A stretch of 64,000 nt of DNA from Hydrangea macrophylla. Its lineage: Eukaryota; Streptophyta; Magnoliopsida; Cornales; Hydrangeaceae. The notes under the pieces were generated by a model. The model worked only from the letters and a program-made list of their open reading frames with translations. It ran no database searches and had not been told where the DNA came from. The stretch spans positions 119,126,458-119,190,457 of the forward strand of contig CM066994.1 in the NCBI GenBank assembly GCA_033977485.1. The letters run 5' to 3'. Made by a program: the position numbers and the translations under genes. The stretch's first letter is position 1. The number at the start of each line of letters is the position of its first letter. Of this stretch, positions 48,362 to 60,921 are shown piece after piece.

Positions 48362-48470
48362 CGGATCGATCCCTTCATTATGGGCGGATCGATCCACTTA
48401 CTTGACATTCTCGCAGAATGTCCCCTTGGAAGGGCGGATCGATCCCCTCATAAAGGGCGGATCGATCCCC
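48362..48470. repeat. Two pairs of GGATCGATCC palindromes near the 3' end of the young LTR
   Basis: Centres at about 48368/48390 and 48440/48462, 22 bp within each pair. The partner LTR (55563-55672) has the same four sites, two of them changed to GATCAATCC. Confidence 0.9.
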
Positions 48471-50515
48471 TTCATAATTCTGCTGCTCAAATTCTTTTGC
48501 TGTCAAAACAAGTTTCCAAGTTACTAAAACATAACCAAAACATATGGAAACCTTATGAAACTTTGGGAAAACATCTCCAATACACTTCCAAACACTTTTA
48601 AACTCAATTTAAGCAAGGATCATAGAATCATACCCACAATTGGATCAAGTTAACCATGAACTCATCTCATTTGGTTCAAGAACAAACTTTTCAACTTTAA
48701 AACTCAATTCTCATTCAAAGTTTATAAAACTTGTTGGAATTCAACCCAAAGTCATAACTAACATTACAAACACTAAAGAAACATGTCCAAGACACTAACG
48801 ACACATCCGGACTTGCCGAAATGGTCCTAACCATTAACTTGCATCAACTTGGGCAAAACAAAAGGAATTTTACATTGGTTCTCAAATTCACATCCAAACT
48901 TTCCAAAATACAAGTTAGGGTCCAAATATGAACATCAACTTAAGTAAAACCATAATTTACATCTGTGTACAAGTTCAAAAGTAATTTACAAGCATGGGGT
49001 ACAAACCTCCCCCATCTCTCCCATCTCCCCATCTCTCCCATTCACAAGTTGAGAACCTCAACCCACTAGTTACACTATAATATAAGTTTAAAACATATTT
49101 ACAAGCTCTAACTCTCTTCCCCATTCCCGAGCGCGTCACCTTTTCTCCGGATATCGCTCCGTACCTGCGGTGGTTGTTATGTACCACAACAGAAATAGGA
49201 AAACGGTTTTCTTAAGCATTACGTTTAGTGAGCATTCTAAACATGATTGTATGTTTAACACGTGCAATGCTACAAATAACACATAAGCATAAACGTAATC
49301 GCCGAGTCACCGGTTATATGGTTCATTCAGACCCGAAGACCTCCCTTGGTCCCGTGGTCACTTCTATTCCTTGGACTTCCGTATTTATCGGATTCTTCCT
49401 CTTCGCCACCCTTATTACTCCCAACAATGAACCATTTCCCCGGTGCTCATCGACTACCACATAGACATATAAACACATAACACATATTCATGTATCAACA
49501 TATGATTTTCATAAAATTGACATAGAATTCACACAATTAACATCTTTATAATTCCTAATCATGAATTAACATCTCTAACATCACATATAGCTTGAACCCA
49601 TTAAACACAATCAGATTTAGGTGTAGAAAACTCACCTCACTCCCAGCTTATACCCCAAATCAAGCTAATTATGCAGAATTCCTTAGTAATTCTTGCCCAA
49701 TTCTTTTCCCCGGAGTAATTCCTATACAAATTCGGCAACCTCGGTCACCGATTGGCGTAAGCTACCAAAATTACAGCGAGTAAAACAGAATTTGAAGGTA
49801 TAGAAACGACCGTCTTACCTCCACGAGTCCAAAAGTGGTCTCGGATCGTAAATCCGACGAACGGCGGCGACGGAACGGCGAGATTTCGACGTCGGCGACG
49901 ATTTCTCCGTCTTCTCTCTCGGCTCTCTTTTGTTTTCTTTTAATTCTGCTGAAATGAGAGACACTCTCATTGACACACACATGCCATGCATGTAGTGTGT
50001 TGTCACTCCCTCAATTTTCCTCACTTTCCATTTACACCCTCAAAGTTTGTTAAGTTCCTATTATGAAATCCCCCAAACATTCCATTAACTACCCAATTAT
50101 CTAATAAGGGTTTGTCTAAGTTCCGTATGGGTCCCAACGTGGGTCCCACATATTTTGTGAAATTGCTATCGCACCTACTAATTTTACATCTTTTTCATTT
50201 ATACCCTTATTTGGGTGTCCAAACTAATGCTAACACATATCAACATGTAATATGAAAGCAACTTAGCAAATATCCATGTAATCACATAAAAATGCATTTA
50301 ATCACTTAAAATGCAAATTACCAATTTACCCTTCTATGGGTTAAATTTCAATACCTGTCCCACCTCTCTGGGGACTTTTCCAACTAGTGTCCCTCTCTGA
50401 ACACTTTTTACTTGGGCGAGTCCAAGCCTCCCCTTAATCCATTTTATACACTAATTTTATTAATTAATGCATATTATCACAATAATTAACCCGTTCTCCG
50501 GGTACGGGTGTTACA

Positions 50516-50527
50516 TTTCTCCCTCCC
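50516..50527 (-). other. Polypurine tract of the young chromovirus
   Basis: On the minus strand GGGAGGGAGAAA directly precedes the 3' LTR, the expected start site of plus-strand DNA synthesis. Confidence 0.8.
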
Positions 50528-50562
50528 TAAAAGGGAGTTTGGTCCCCAAACTTACTCTTACC

Positions 50563-53500
50563 TCAAGAATTGAAGAGATGCGGGTACTTGGCTCGGATCT
50601 CATCCTCCCGCTCCCAAGTAGCCTCTTCCACTGAATGGCTTCGCCATTGAACCATCACCAAGGGAATCACTTTGGTCCTCAATACTTGATCCTTCCTATC
50701 AAGAATTTGCACTGGATGTTCCACGTAAGTTAAATCTTCCCGAATCTCTAACGGTTCCAGAATGATAACATGTTTCGAATCCGGCACATAACGTCGAAGC
50801 ATCGACACATGAAACACATTATGAACATTCTCTAATTCTTGTGGCAGCTCTAATCGATAAGCTAATGGCCCAACTCGACTAAGAATCAAATACGGTCCAA
50901 CATATCTCGGACTGAGCTTACCTCGCTTACCAAAACGTGCTATGCCTTTTGAAGGTGATACTTTCAAAAACACATAGTCACCCACCTCGAACTCCAACGG
51001 TCTTCTACCCGTATCCGCATAACTTTTATAACGACTTTGAGCCGTTTGTAACCGTTGCTTAATCAATTGAATCTTGTCAGTAGTGATTTGCACTATCTCT
51101 GGTCCCAAAAGCTATTTTTCACCAACTTCTGTCCAACAAACTGGCGATCTACACTTTCTACCATACAGTGCCTCATAAGGCGTCATTCCAATGCTAGTTT
51201 GAAAGCTGTTGTTATAAGAAAATTCTATCAACGACAAATGAGTTTCCCAATCAGCTTTAAAATCCATAACACATACTCTCAACATGTCTTCTAAAATCTG
51301 GATCACCCTCTCGGACTGACCATCAGTCTGGGGATGGAATGCAGTACTAAAATGTAGAGCTGTCCCCATAGCCTTCTGTAAACTCTCCCAAAATCTTGAC
51401 ACGAATCGAGTATCACGATCTGACACTATCGACACTGGTGCTCCATGAAGCCGTATAATCTCTCTAATATAAATCTCTGCAAGTTTTGATGGATCTTTTG
51501 TCTTAATAGGTAGGAAATGGGCTGACTTAGTCAACTGGTCTACAATCACCCATATGCTATCATTTGACTTTTGAGACTTTGGAAATCCCGAGACAAAATC
51601 CATTGTAATATGTTCCCATTTCCACTCAGGTATCTCCAACGGGTGTAGTTCTCCCCCGGGTCGTTGATGTTCTAGTTTCACCTTTTGGCACGTCATACAT
51701 TTAGACACAAATTCTGCAACTTCTCGCTTCATACCACTCCACCAGTAAATTTTTCGCAAGTCTCGGTACATTTTGGTACTACCCGGATGTATAGAATATC
51801 TTGTATTGTGGGCTTCCTCCATAACTTTATTTCTCAGATCTCCAACTTTAGGTACACATAATCGGTTAATATATTTCAGAACACCATCTTGGAAACTGAA
51901 TTCTGGCCTTCTCCCCTCTGGTAACTCATCCACAATCTTCTTGAATTCTGGATCTAAGAGCTGATTAGTCTTGATTTCACCAATTAAACTTGGCTGTGCC
52001 ACGATCGCAGCCATTAAACCACCTCTAATTTTAGGAACTACCTCAAGCTTCAATTGTTCAAATTCCTTTATCAACTTTTCCTGTCCAGTCAAGGCATAAG
52101 CTAAGTTTTCTGACGACTTCCGACTCAAGGCATCGGCAACTACATTGGCTTTTCCCGGGTGATACTGAATTTTTAAATCATAATCTTTCATGAGTTCCAA
52201 CCATCTTCGATGTCGCATGTTAAGGTCCCTCTGAGTGAATAGGTATTTTAGGCTTTTGTGATCGGTGAAGATTTCACAAGTTTCCCCGTATAAATAATGT
52301 CTCCAAATCTTCAAAGCGAAGATTACCGCCGCTAACTCCAAGTCATGGGTCGGGTAATTTTTCTCATGAGGTCTCAATTGTCGTGAAGCATAAGCTATCA
52401 CTTTGTCATCTTGCGATAATACACATCCCAAGCCTTGGTGCGAAGCATCACTGTATATTCTGAAATTCCCAGTACTGGTTGGAATTGCAAGTATTGGTGC
52501 CGTTGTCAGCTTTTTCCTCAATTCCAAGAAACATTCTTCACATTCTTTGGTCCATTCAAATGGTACGTCTTTTCTCATTAATCTCGTCATTGGAGTTGCG
52601 ATTTTGGAAAAGTCTTTGACAAATCTTCTGTAGTATCCAGCCAATCCCAAGAAACTTCGAATCTCTGATACATTTGTCGGTCTTGACCAATTCATAACAG
52701 CTTCAATCTTTTGTGGATCTACGGAAATACCTTCTTTAGAAATCACGTGCCCTAGAAAAGTGACACTCGTCAACCAAAATTCGCTCTTCTTCAACTTCCC
52801 AAACAATTGTTTATCTCGAAGTCGCTGCAAGACTAGTCTCAAGTGTCGTTCATGCTCTTCCGGACTCTTAGAATAAATGAGAATGTCATCAATGAATACA
52901 ATAACGAACTCATCCAAATACGATTTGAATACACGGTTCATCAAATCCATGAAGGCAGCAGGTGCATTAGTAACCCCAAACGGCATCACTAGAAATTCAT
53001 AGTGCCCGTAGCGGGTCCTAAAGGCTGTCTTCTCCACATCCTCGGCTTTAACTTTCAGTTGATGGTACCCAGATCGTAAGTCAATCTTTGAAAATACCTC
53101 AGCCCCTTGAAGTTGATCGAATAGATCGTCAATACGTGGCAACGGGTATTTGTTCTTGATGGTTACTTTGTTGATCTCCCGGTAGTCAATACACATCCAC
53201 ATTGTACCATCTTTCTTCTTCACGAATAGTACTGGTGCACCCCACGGGGACACACTAGGTCGGATAAAACCCTTGTCTAGCAACTCTTGCAACTGTATCT
53301 TTAACTCTTTCAACTCAATTGGTGCCATTCGATATGGTGCTCGTGAAATTGGTTGGGTTCCCGGCATAATATCAATACCAAATTCAATTTCTTGATCAAT
53401 CAATACACTAGGTAACTCCTCAGGGAAAACATCTGGAAACTCTCTAACTACCGGAATATCTTCAAGTTTTAAATCAGGACCACTAGTATCAAGAATACTA

Positions 53501-55053
53501 CACAGAAACCCCCGGCAACCCTTCTTTAATAAACGACAAGCTTCAATAGCTGACACGATATACGGCGGTGATACAACACCCTTACCTTGAAAATAAAATT
53601 CATCTTGATTCGGAATACGGAATGCTACTCCTTTAGTGTTACAATCAATATTAGCATGATTAGCCGCTAACCAATCCATACCCAATATAACATCGAAGTG
53701 TTGAATTATTAATGGTACCAAATCAACAGTTAACTCTTTACCATTCACATTAATCTCACACTTTCTAAACACACCCGAACTAACCAACGGAGTCCCCCAC
53801 GGTATCGCGACAGATAAATCATAGTTTAGGAACTCTAATGGTTTATCTAAATGTTTAGCAAAATGGTGTGACACGAATGAGTGTGTAGATCCCGAATCTA
53901 TAAGTACATTTGCTAGATGTGAGCAAATGGGAACCATACCTGAGACAACAGTGTCGGCAGAAGCAGCATCTCCCGGCCTGAGTTGAAATGATCTTGCCTC
54001 TCGTTGCTCTCTCCTCGGAGGTTGAGTAGTCCTTGGTGTGATAGCGCTGGCCGCAGAAGAACCTGAACCTGATGCTCCTTGGCGTCTAGTAGGACAATCC
54101 TTAGATTGATGTCCCAATTCCTTACAAGTGAAGCATCGACCTCTCATATCTATATTCTGATTTGGACAATTTCTGGCAATGTGTCCCGGTTGTCGGCAAC
54201 TATTGCAAATAATTGGGTTTGGAAGTTGATTGCACCGGCCCCAATGGAATTTCTGACAAGTCTGACACCTCGGTTTATTTCCACCGGAACCACTACCAAT
54301 ACTAGCTGATGATCCTCCTAAACTCTGTCTTTTTGCATTCCCCTGACCACTGAACTGACTTGATCCCGGTCGTTTACTTTGTTGACTCGGTGGTGGTGGC
54401 AAGTTTGAAGTGTACCCGAGATCTCTTTCAGCGATAGACGCAATATCCAATGCCTTAGCATAGGTCTCCGGTCGGAACACAGTCACTCGCCCTCGGATAT
54501 CTCCCCGGAGTCCTGCTACAAACTTTCTTGCCTTCACTTTTTCGGTTGTTACGATATCCCCGGCAAACCTTGCCAAACTCGTAAATTGCGTGGAGTACTC
54601 CCGGACTGACTTTCCCCCTTGTACCAACTCCATGAATTCTTGAGCCTTTTGATCCCCAAACGATTCTGGAAAACATTGATCATTGAAAATCTCAAGAAAT
54701 TGGTCCCACGTTGTCGGTTGACCCGGGCCTAGCTTAGTACGCCACCAATATTGCGCCTCATCTTTTAACGTGTCTGCAGCGAATAGCACTTTTTGTTCAT
54801 CAGTACATGGTAATACCCGGAAGATCTTCTCCATATCCGAGATCCAAAAATTCGCCTTCATCGGATCGGCTTCCCCGCGGAATATGGTCGGCTTTTGTTT
54901 GTGGAATTTTGAAATAGTAACAATGTCTTCCATTGGATTTGGATTCGGTTGTACCGGTCTCTCTTCGATCACATGAGTTTCTGCAACTCGTACCAACCCT
55001 TCGATTGCTCTTTCAACCCGTTCCATTCGATTTGAGGTGTCACCTCCAGACAT
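50563..55053 (-). pseudogene. Gag-pol polyprotein of the young chromovirus, one nonsense codon
   Basis: ATG at 55053 ([19 protein letters not shown]) is preferred; another ATG at 55071 is possible. Domains with rough residues: capsid (50-230), two zinc knuckles [14 protein letters not shown] and [14 protein letters not shown] (about 280-320), protease [11 protein letters not shown] (about 380), reverse transcriptase [13 protein letters not shown] and [13 protein letters not shown] (about 630-725), RNase [11 protein letters not shown] (about 868), integrase zinc finger HPGSTKMY...CMTC (about 1090), and integrase Asp in TMDFVSG, Asp in SDRDTRF (about 1213) and Glu in GQSER (about 1246). TAG at 51112-51114 cuts the frame, which then continues to 50563 with a chromodomain-like end (HPVQILDRK...VQWRSHSVEEATWE). 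Chromodomains steer integration to marked chromatin. Most domains up to the stop are intact. Confidence 0.92.
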
Positions 55054-55230
55054 AATGCCTGGCACCCACATATAGTACACACATGCACGTTACTTTTAAA
55101 TAAACACATGGCATGCTTATCAACATTAAAACATGCTAAGTAAACGTGTATGCATGCTAATGCAACTACGTGTCATTGTGTGCACACTACGCGTCGTATA
55201 CGTCTCTCGTCCCCAAAGGCTCTAGCCAAC

Positions 55231-55243
55231 TGCTCTGATACCA
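55231..55243 (-). other. Primer-binding site of the young chromovirus
   Basis: The minus strand reads TGGTATCAGAGCA, complementary to the 3' end of initiator tRNA-Met, five bases inside the 5' LTR. Confidence 0.92.
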
Positions 55244-58200
55244 AAAATTGTCACACCCCAACCCGCCTCGAGCGGATTAGGACACGTGTAACAATGCTAC
55301 AAGCTCCCAATCTCATTAATTTGTAAAGAAATATACGAATTACTAAGAAACACATGTGTTTAACCCCATTAAACAACTCTGTTGTTACAAAATAGGCCCC
55401 AAGGGCAAAATGGTCATTTATAAAGTATGTAAAATTTTTATACCAAAAGTTAGAATTTTGAGTCCCGGTTCCAACGCAACAAACGGCACGCAAAACCGAG
55501 TTTTCTAGAAGAAGTTATGCATGTTTCCGTAAAAACGGACATGCGGGGGAAAAATTACAAGGCGGATCGATCCCTTCATTATGGGCGGATCAATCCACTT
55601 ACTTGACATTCTCGCAGAATGTCCCCTTGGAAGGGCGGATCGATCCCCTCATAAAGGGCGGATCAATCCCCTTCATAATTCTGCTGCTCAAATTCTTTTG
55701 CTGTCAAAACAAGTTTCCAAGTTACCAAAACACAACCAAAACATATGGAAACCTTATGAAACTTTGGGAAAACATCTCCAATACACTTCCAAACACTTTT
55801 AAACTCAATTTAAGCAAGGATCATAGAATCATACCCACAATTGGATCAAGTTAACCATGAACTCATCTCATTTGGTTCAAGAACAAACTTTTCAACTTTA
55901 AAACTCAATTCTCATTCAAAGTTTATAAAACTTGTTGGAATTCAACCCAAAGTCATAACTAACATTACAAACACTAAAGAAGCGTGTCCAAGACACTAAC
56001 GACACATCCGGACTTGCCGAAATGGTCCTAACCATTAACTTGCATCAACTTGGGCAAAACAAAAGGAATTTTACATTGGTTCTCAAATTCACATCCAAAC
56101 TTTCCAAAATACAAGTTAGGGTCCAAATATGAACATCAACTTAAGTAAAACCATAATTTACATCTGTGTACAAGTTCAAAAGTAATTTACAAGCATGGGG
56201 TACAAACCTCCCCCATCTCTCCCATCTCCCCCATCTCTCCCATTCACAAGTTGAGAACCTCAACCCACTAGTTACACTATAATATAAGTTTAAAACATAT
56301 TTACAAGCTCTAACTCTCTTCCCCATTCCCGAGCGCGTCACCTTTTCTCCGGATATCGCTCCGTACCTGCGGTGGTTGTTATGTACCACAACAGAAATAG
56401 GAAAACGGTTTTCTTAAGCATTACGCTTAGTGAGCATTCTAAACATGATTGTATGTTTAACACGTGCAATGCTACAAATAACACATAAGCATAAACGTAA
56501 TCGCCGAGTCACCGGTTATATGGTTCATTCAGACCCGAAGACCTCCCTTGGTCCCGTGGTCACTTCTATTCCTTGGACTTCCGTATTTATCGGATTCTTC
56601 CTCTTCGCCACCCTTATTACTCCCAACAATGAACCATTTCCCCGGTGCTCATTGACTACCACATAGACATATAAACACATAACACATATTCATGTATTAA
56701 CATATGATTTTCATAAAATTGACATAGAATTCACACAATTAACATCTTTATAATTCCTAATCATGAATTAACATCTCTAACATCACATATAGCTTGAACC
56801 CATTAAACACAATCAGATTTAGGTGTAGAAAACTCACCTCACTCCCAGCTTATACCCCAAATCAAGCTAATTATGCAGAATTCCTTAGTAATTCTTGCCC
56901 AATTCTTTTCCCCGGAGTAATTCCTATACAAATTCGGCAACCTCGGTCACCGATTGGCGTAAGCTACCAAAATTACAGCGAGTAAAACAGAATTTGAAGG
57001 TATAGAAACGACCGTCTTACCTCCACGAGTCCAAAAGTGGTCTCGGATCGTAAATCCGACGAACGGCGGCGACGGAACGGCGAGATTTCGACGTCGGCGA
57101 CGATTTCTCCGTCTTCTCTCTCGGCTCTCTTTTGTTTTCTTTTAATTCTGCTGAAATGAGAGACACTCTCATTGACACACACATGCCATGCATGTAGTGT
57201 GTTGTCACTCCCTCAATTTTCCTCACTTTCCATTTACACCCTCAAAGTTTGTTAAGTTCCTATTATGAAATCCCCCATACATTCCATTAACTACCCAATT
57301 ATCTAATAAGGGTTTGTCTAAGTTCCGTATGGGTCCCAACGTGGGTCCCACATATTTTGTGAAATTGCTATCGCACCTACTAATTTTACATCTTTTTCAT
57401 TTATACCCTTATTTGGGTGTCCAAACTAATGCTAACACATATCAACATGTAATATGAAAGCAACTTAGCAAATATCCATGTATTCACATAAAAATGCATT
57501 TAATCACTTAAAATGCAAATTACCAATTTACCCTTCTATGGGTTAAATTTCAATACCTGTCCCACCTCTCTGGGGACTTTTCCAACTAGTGTCCCTCTCT
57601 GAACACTTTTTACTTGGACGAGTCCAAGCCTCCCCTTAATCCATTTTATACACTAATTTTATTAATTAATGCATATTATCACAATAATTAACCCGTTCTC
57701 CGGGTACGGGTGTTACAGCTCTTAAAAACGGTGAGCTGGACCAAATAGTCCTAAGATAGACTGGATGATCTATGATATGCTCTTAAAAGCGGTGAGCTGT
57801 GCATATGCTCTTAAAAGCGGTGAGCTGGGATCACTAGTAGATGACGTTAAGTCGTGGCAATAGATTGATATGCCTTGTTCAAAACGTTATATCCCTGAAA
57901 TGCGGTGAACAGGACCATTGTTCTTAAAAGCTGGGGACAGACTGACGTGGAGTCCATGACATGCGGTGAGCTGTTCATATGCTCTTAAAAGCGATGGACA
58001 GAATAAGGGTGTATCCCTAGAGTTAAACGATTGAGTCTGTTCAGGAAAGATCAGAATATGTTGAGTTCAGTATTCGAGTAACAAGACGTTAAGGGTCGGG
58101 TTACAAGAATGAATAGAGAAACAAGATATGGTTATAATAAGATGGTAACTCGTGTTTTCATAAGCTTGTGTATATTTCAGATAACTGGTACTTCGTTAGT

Positions 58201-58666
58201 TTATGCTCACTCAGCTCTCAGTAAGCTGACGGCCTTTTATTGCCTGGACATTCCCCGTCTAGAATCTCCTGCCCCTTGTTTTACAGGTAATGACCAGTAC
58301 ACTGATGACTGTTATCCAGCGGAGGACCCCACCGATGACAGTTACGCCAGGAAGGATTATCCTTATGCCAGTTGAAGACTGAAGATGTTATAATTAGATT
58401 TGATTTCAGTTGTTCTGTTAAATCTTTTGTTAACGGGTACTTGGGCATTTGTTGTCTTCAGACCTGTTGTGATCCTGTGGACCATACTCTGATATTTTGT
58501 AATAGTTAGCACTTTGTGCTATTTTCAGTTGATTACTGTTGCTTTTCTTTTGGACTAGTACTGTGTGGTGTGGATTATTAGTGACTTTCACCTGTCATTC
58601 CTTATGGACCCATAAAGGAAATTTATTTTTCTCTATTTATGCCGTTCCGGGGCGTGACAGGGTTTT

Positions 58667-58678
58667 TGGTATCAGAGC
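58667..58678 (+). other. Primer-binding site of the outer chromovirus
   Basis: TGGTATCAGAGC, seven bases after the LTR end at 58659. Confidence 0.92.
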
Positions 58679-58828
58679 CTGAGTTTGGTACTCTAGGGGG
58701 GTGATACTGTCGTTCACCGATCATTCCACACCATCTGGTCCTAGTGTTGTTAAGATTCTTTGAGATGAGATATGAGTATAAGATAAGTTCGTCTTCCTGA
58801 CGATAGATAGTTTCCTTTGCAGGATAGC

Positions 58829-59827
58829 ATGGATCCGGAGTTTCACCAGTTTGTGACTGATGCTTATGGAGGACATATTATCCATGGAGATACCGTGGAG
58901 CCAGCTGACCCAGAGTTTTATCGTGAGCGTGTGTGCCATATAGCTAGTCGACATTTAGAGGAGGACATGTGGAGAGCGCTTTATGTGACCGGGAGTACTC
59001 ACCCGACACAGATGCGCATGGATGCTTACCATACTGCGAGGGTCGGTAGAGACATTTGCCAGGAGATGTTAAGACTAGTTTTGAGTAAGCCAGAGATGGA
59101 TGAGATTGAGTTGAGAGCTATTGTAGCCGGTCCACCAGAGCCCATAGTTGCACCAGCAGCAGCAGCAGCAGCTCCACCATCACCAGTACCAGTCCCAGAG
59201 CCTGAGCCGATTGAGGATGAGGAGGATCTAGAGCCAGAGGATGAGCATCTCGATGAGGACATGGACGGAGATGGAGAGGAGGAGCTGATAGATGACGAGG
59301 ACCCAGTAGAGGATGAGCATGCAGACGATGCAGATGATGATGAACCGGAGGATGACCCCGAGGAGCCAGAGTTTGAGCCAGAGGATCCAGTACCAGACCC
59401 AGGGGCTATTGAGGCAGACATTGTAGTAGATGAGGATGCGCCCGACGAGGAGGTAGTTGTGCCAGAGGTACCTGTTGTGCTTCAGATACCAGCCGGACCG
59501 ATTATGCATATGGCAGCCATGGCCGATATGGCAGTAGGATGGATAGCTCAGATGATCGCTCAGCCAGCAGGTTTTGTTATAGGAGAGGTCGCGATAGCAG
59601 GAGCTCTTGATATAGCTGACGGATTCGCCGCAGTAGCAGTCGATGTCGCTAACCAGGCAATAGCAGATGTGATGGAAGACGATGATGCAGAGATAATAGA
59701 GGATTGGGATATAGGGGTAGTAGTCGGAGATCTTGTCGCACCAGTTGAGGATGATCCACTCGAGGAGATGGAGATTGATTCAGAGGACGAGGCACCACCA
59801 GCAGGATCAGATGCTGACGACTTTTGA
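58829..59827 (+). CDS. Extra acidic ORF between primer-binding site and gag, 332 aa
   Basis: ATG at 58829 (MDPEFHQFVTDAYGG) to TGA at 59825. An upstream TTG is not needed. Residues 1-95 are mixed and could fold (WRALYVTGSTHPTQMRMD). Residues 96-205 are Pro/Ala-rich, then extremely acidic (EDEEDLEPEDEHLDEDMD type). Residues 225-290 are Ala/Val/Ile-rich and non-charged with no Lys or Arg, then a second acidic tail. It is out of frame with gag (60181) and followed by 353 bp without a gene. No family is recognised. The long open frame in GC-richer, codon-like sequence argues for coding. It may be an accessory protein or a captured host fragment. No function is claimed. Confidence 0.65.
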   Translation: MDPEFHQFVTDAYGGHIIHGDTVEPADPEFYRERVCHIASRHLEEDMWRALYVTGSTHPTQMRMDAYHTARVGRDICQEMLRLVLSKPEMDEIELRAIVAGPPEPIVAPAAAAAAPPSPVPVPEPEPIEDEEDLEPEDEHLDEDMDGDGEEELIDDEDPVEDEHADDADDDEPEDDPEEPEFEPEDPVPDPGAIEADIVVDEDAPDEEVVVPEVPVVLQIPAGPIMHMAAMADMAVGWIAQMIAQPAGFVIGEVAIAGALDIADGFAAVAVDVANQAIADVMEDDDAEIIEDWDIGVVVGDLVAPVEDDPLEEMEIDSEDEAPPAGSDADDF

Positions 59828-60180
59828 GTCAGGACCTGCAGGACTTAGTTTTGTTAGTTTTACCAGGACATGTTGTCTACTAGATTTTTGGGAGCTTGAG
59901 AGATAGCTATTGACCATAGCTTTGTATAGTATTAGCTGACTTTAGTTGTTGTAACTCTTGTCCCATATGGTACATAGTTTGACTAGTGTGTACTATACGG
60001 TACATCTTTTGATAATATATATACGAGCAGTACTTTTGGTTATTGTTCGATTGTTGCGTTATGCTGTGTTGTTTAGTAGAATTGTTAGTCTAGCTGTTTC
60101 TTATTCTATCTTGAGTTCGTTTCTACGTGAAGACTTTCAGCTGATCCATATGTCTCTTGTAGGCGATACTCGTTATCATC
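59828..60180. other. Spacer between the acidic ORF and gag
   Basis: AT-rich with no ORF. It could carry a splice acceptor or an internal promoter for gag expression, since gag is not the first ORF. Confidence 0.4.
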
Positions 60181-60921
60181 ATGGTAGGACCCTTGAGAAA
60201 TCACCAAGCACGTAACGGAGCACCTATTCCAGAGGGAATGGACCCAACCGGAATTTTCGAAGCATTTATGCAGAGGATGGAGCATGTGGGGGATACATAT
60301 AATCACTCCACCCACCAAAGACCTCTTGCACCCCCGCCACCAAGACAGACTGGAGATAAGTTGTTAGCAAATTTTCGTGGGTTACATCCCGAAAAGTTCG
60401 ATGGACTAACAGAACCATGGAAAGCAGAACAATGGATAAGAGAGATGGAGTTAATATTTGGAGCATTGGAATGCAACGAACAAGAGAAACGTCGCCTTGC
60501 TACGTTTCAGCTCACCTATGCCGCCGCAGATTGGTGGGAAGCTGAACAAGCCACTGTTGGGATCGATGCCGCTAGAGCTATGTCATGGGAGACATTCAAA
60601 GGCAGATTTTTGGAGAAGTATTTTCCAGAAGATGAGAGAGATCAACAGGAAAGGAACTTTCTCAATTTGATCCAAGGAGGATGGAATGTACGGGAATACA
60701 CAACACAGTTCGAGCGTCTATCCAGATTTGCTCAGCATATGATAGACACGCCGCAAAAGAAGGTAAAGAGATTTCACCAAGGACTGAACCCCCACCTCAG
60801 ACATATGATGGTTGGTCATTTGAACCAGTCGTATGAGGAAATTGTTAGATTTGCTACAGGATTAGAAAATGATGCTAATCCAGTACAGCAATCACAGACG
60901 AATCGACCTCAGCCGTCATGA
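60181..60921 (+). pseudogene. Gag of the outer chromovirus, cut by a stop
   Basis: ATG at 60181 (MVGPLRNHQARNG). Retrotransposon capsid features: FRGLHPEKFDGLTEPWKAEQWI, AADWWEAEQ, FLEKYFPEDERDQQERNFLNLIQG, YTTQFERLSRFA and RFHQGLNPHLRHMM. TGA at 60919-60921 ends it. The same frame continues to a second stop, TAG at 61036-61038, and then to the zinc knuckles, so the family probably has one gag-pol frame, interrupted twice here. Confidence 0.85.

Larger units (their letters stand above)
48048..57717 (-). mobile_element. Young chromovirus (Ty3/Gypsy, Tekay-like), complete, TSD GCTCT
   Basis: LTRs 48048-50515 (2468 bp) and 55249-57717 (2469 bp); GCTCT at 48043-48047 and 57718-57722. By eye the LTRs differ at 13 bases plus one 1-bp indel (about 0.5%). 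Minus-strand order: 5' LTR (55249-57717), primer-binding site (55231-55243), gag-pol (55053 down to 50563), polypurine tract, 3' LTR. The single polyprotein frame, initiator tRNA-Met priming and a chromodomain-like C-terminus identify a chromovirus; Tekay is the most likely clade. One nonsense codon in the integrase region is the only break seen. Confidence 0.95.
46760..58659 (+). mobile_element. 5' LTR of the outer chromovirus, split by a younger element
   Basis: Starts TGTAATACCC at 46760 and ends GGGGCGTGACA at 58659, followed by a primer-binding site. The two parts (46760-48047 and 57723-58659) give about 2225 bp. The right part contains repeated units of ATATGCTCTTAAAAGCGGTGAGCTG (near 48011, 48040, 57776, 57802 and 57978); the younger element inserted in one of them at GCTCT. 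AAAAT precedes the LTR and may be the target duplication; the other end lies outside the window. No gene is present in the LTR. Confidence 0.9.

Noticed and set aside
49228..50024. Small frames inside the two copies of the young LTR (repeated at 56430-57226)
   Set aside because: Identical in both LTRs because the LTRs are copies; no similarity to any protein and no place in the element's known genes.
58817..58828. Earlier TTG start for the acidic ORF
   Set aside because: A regular ATG follows at 58829 and no evidence supports a non-ATG start.
59026..59509. Ser-rich and other minus-strand frames opposite the acidic ORF
   Set aside because: Shadows of the repetitive acidic codons; no independent support.
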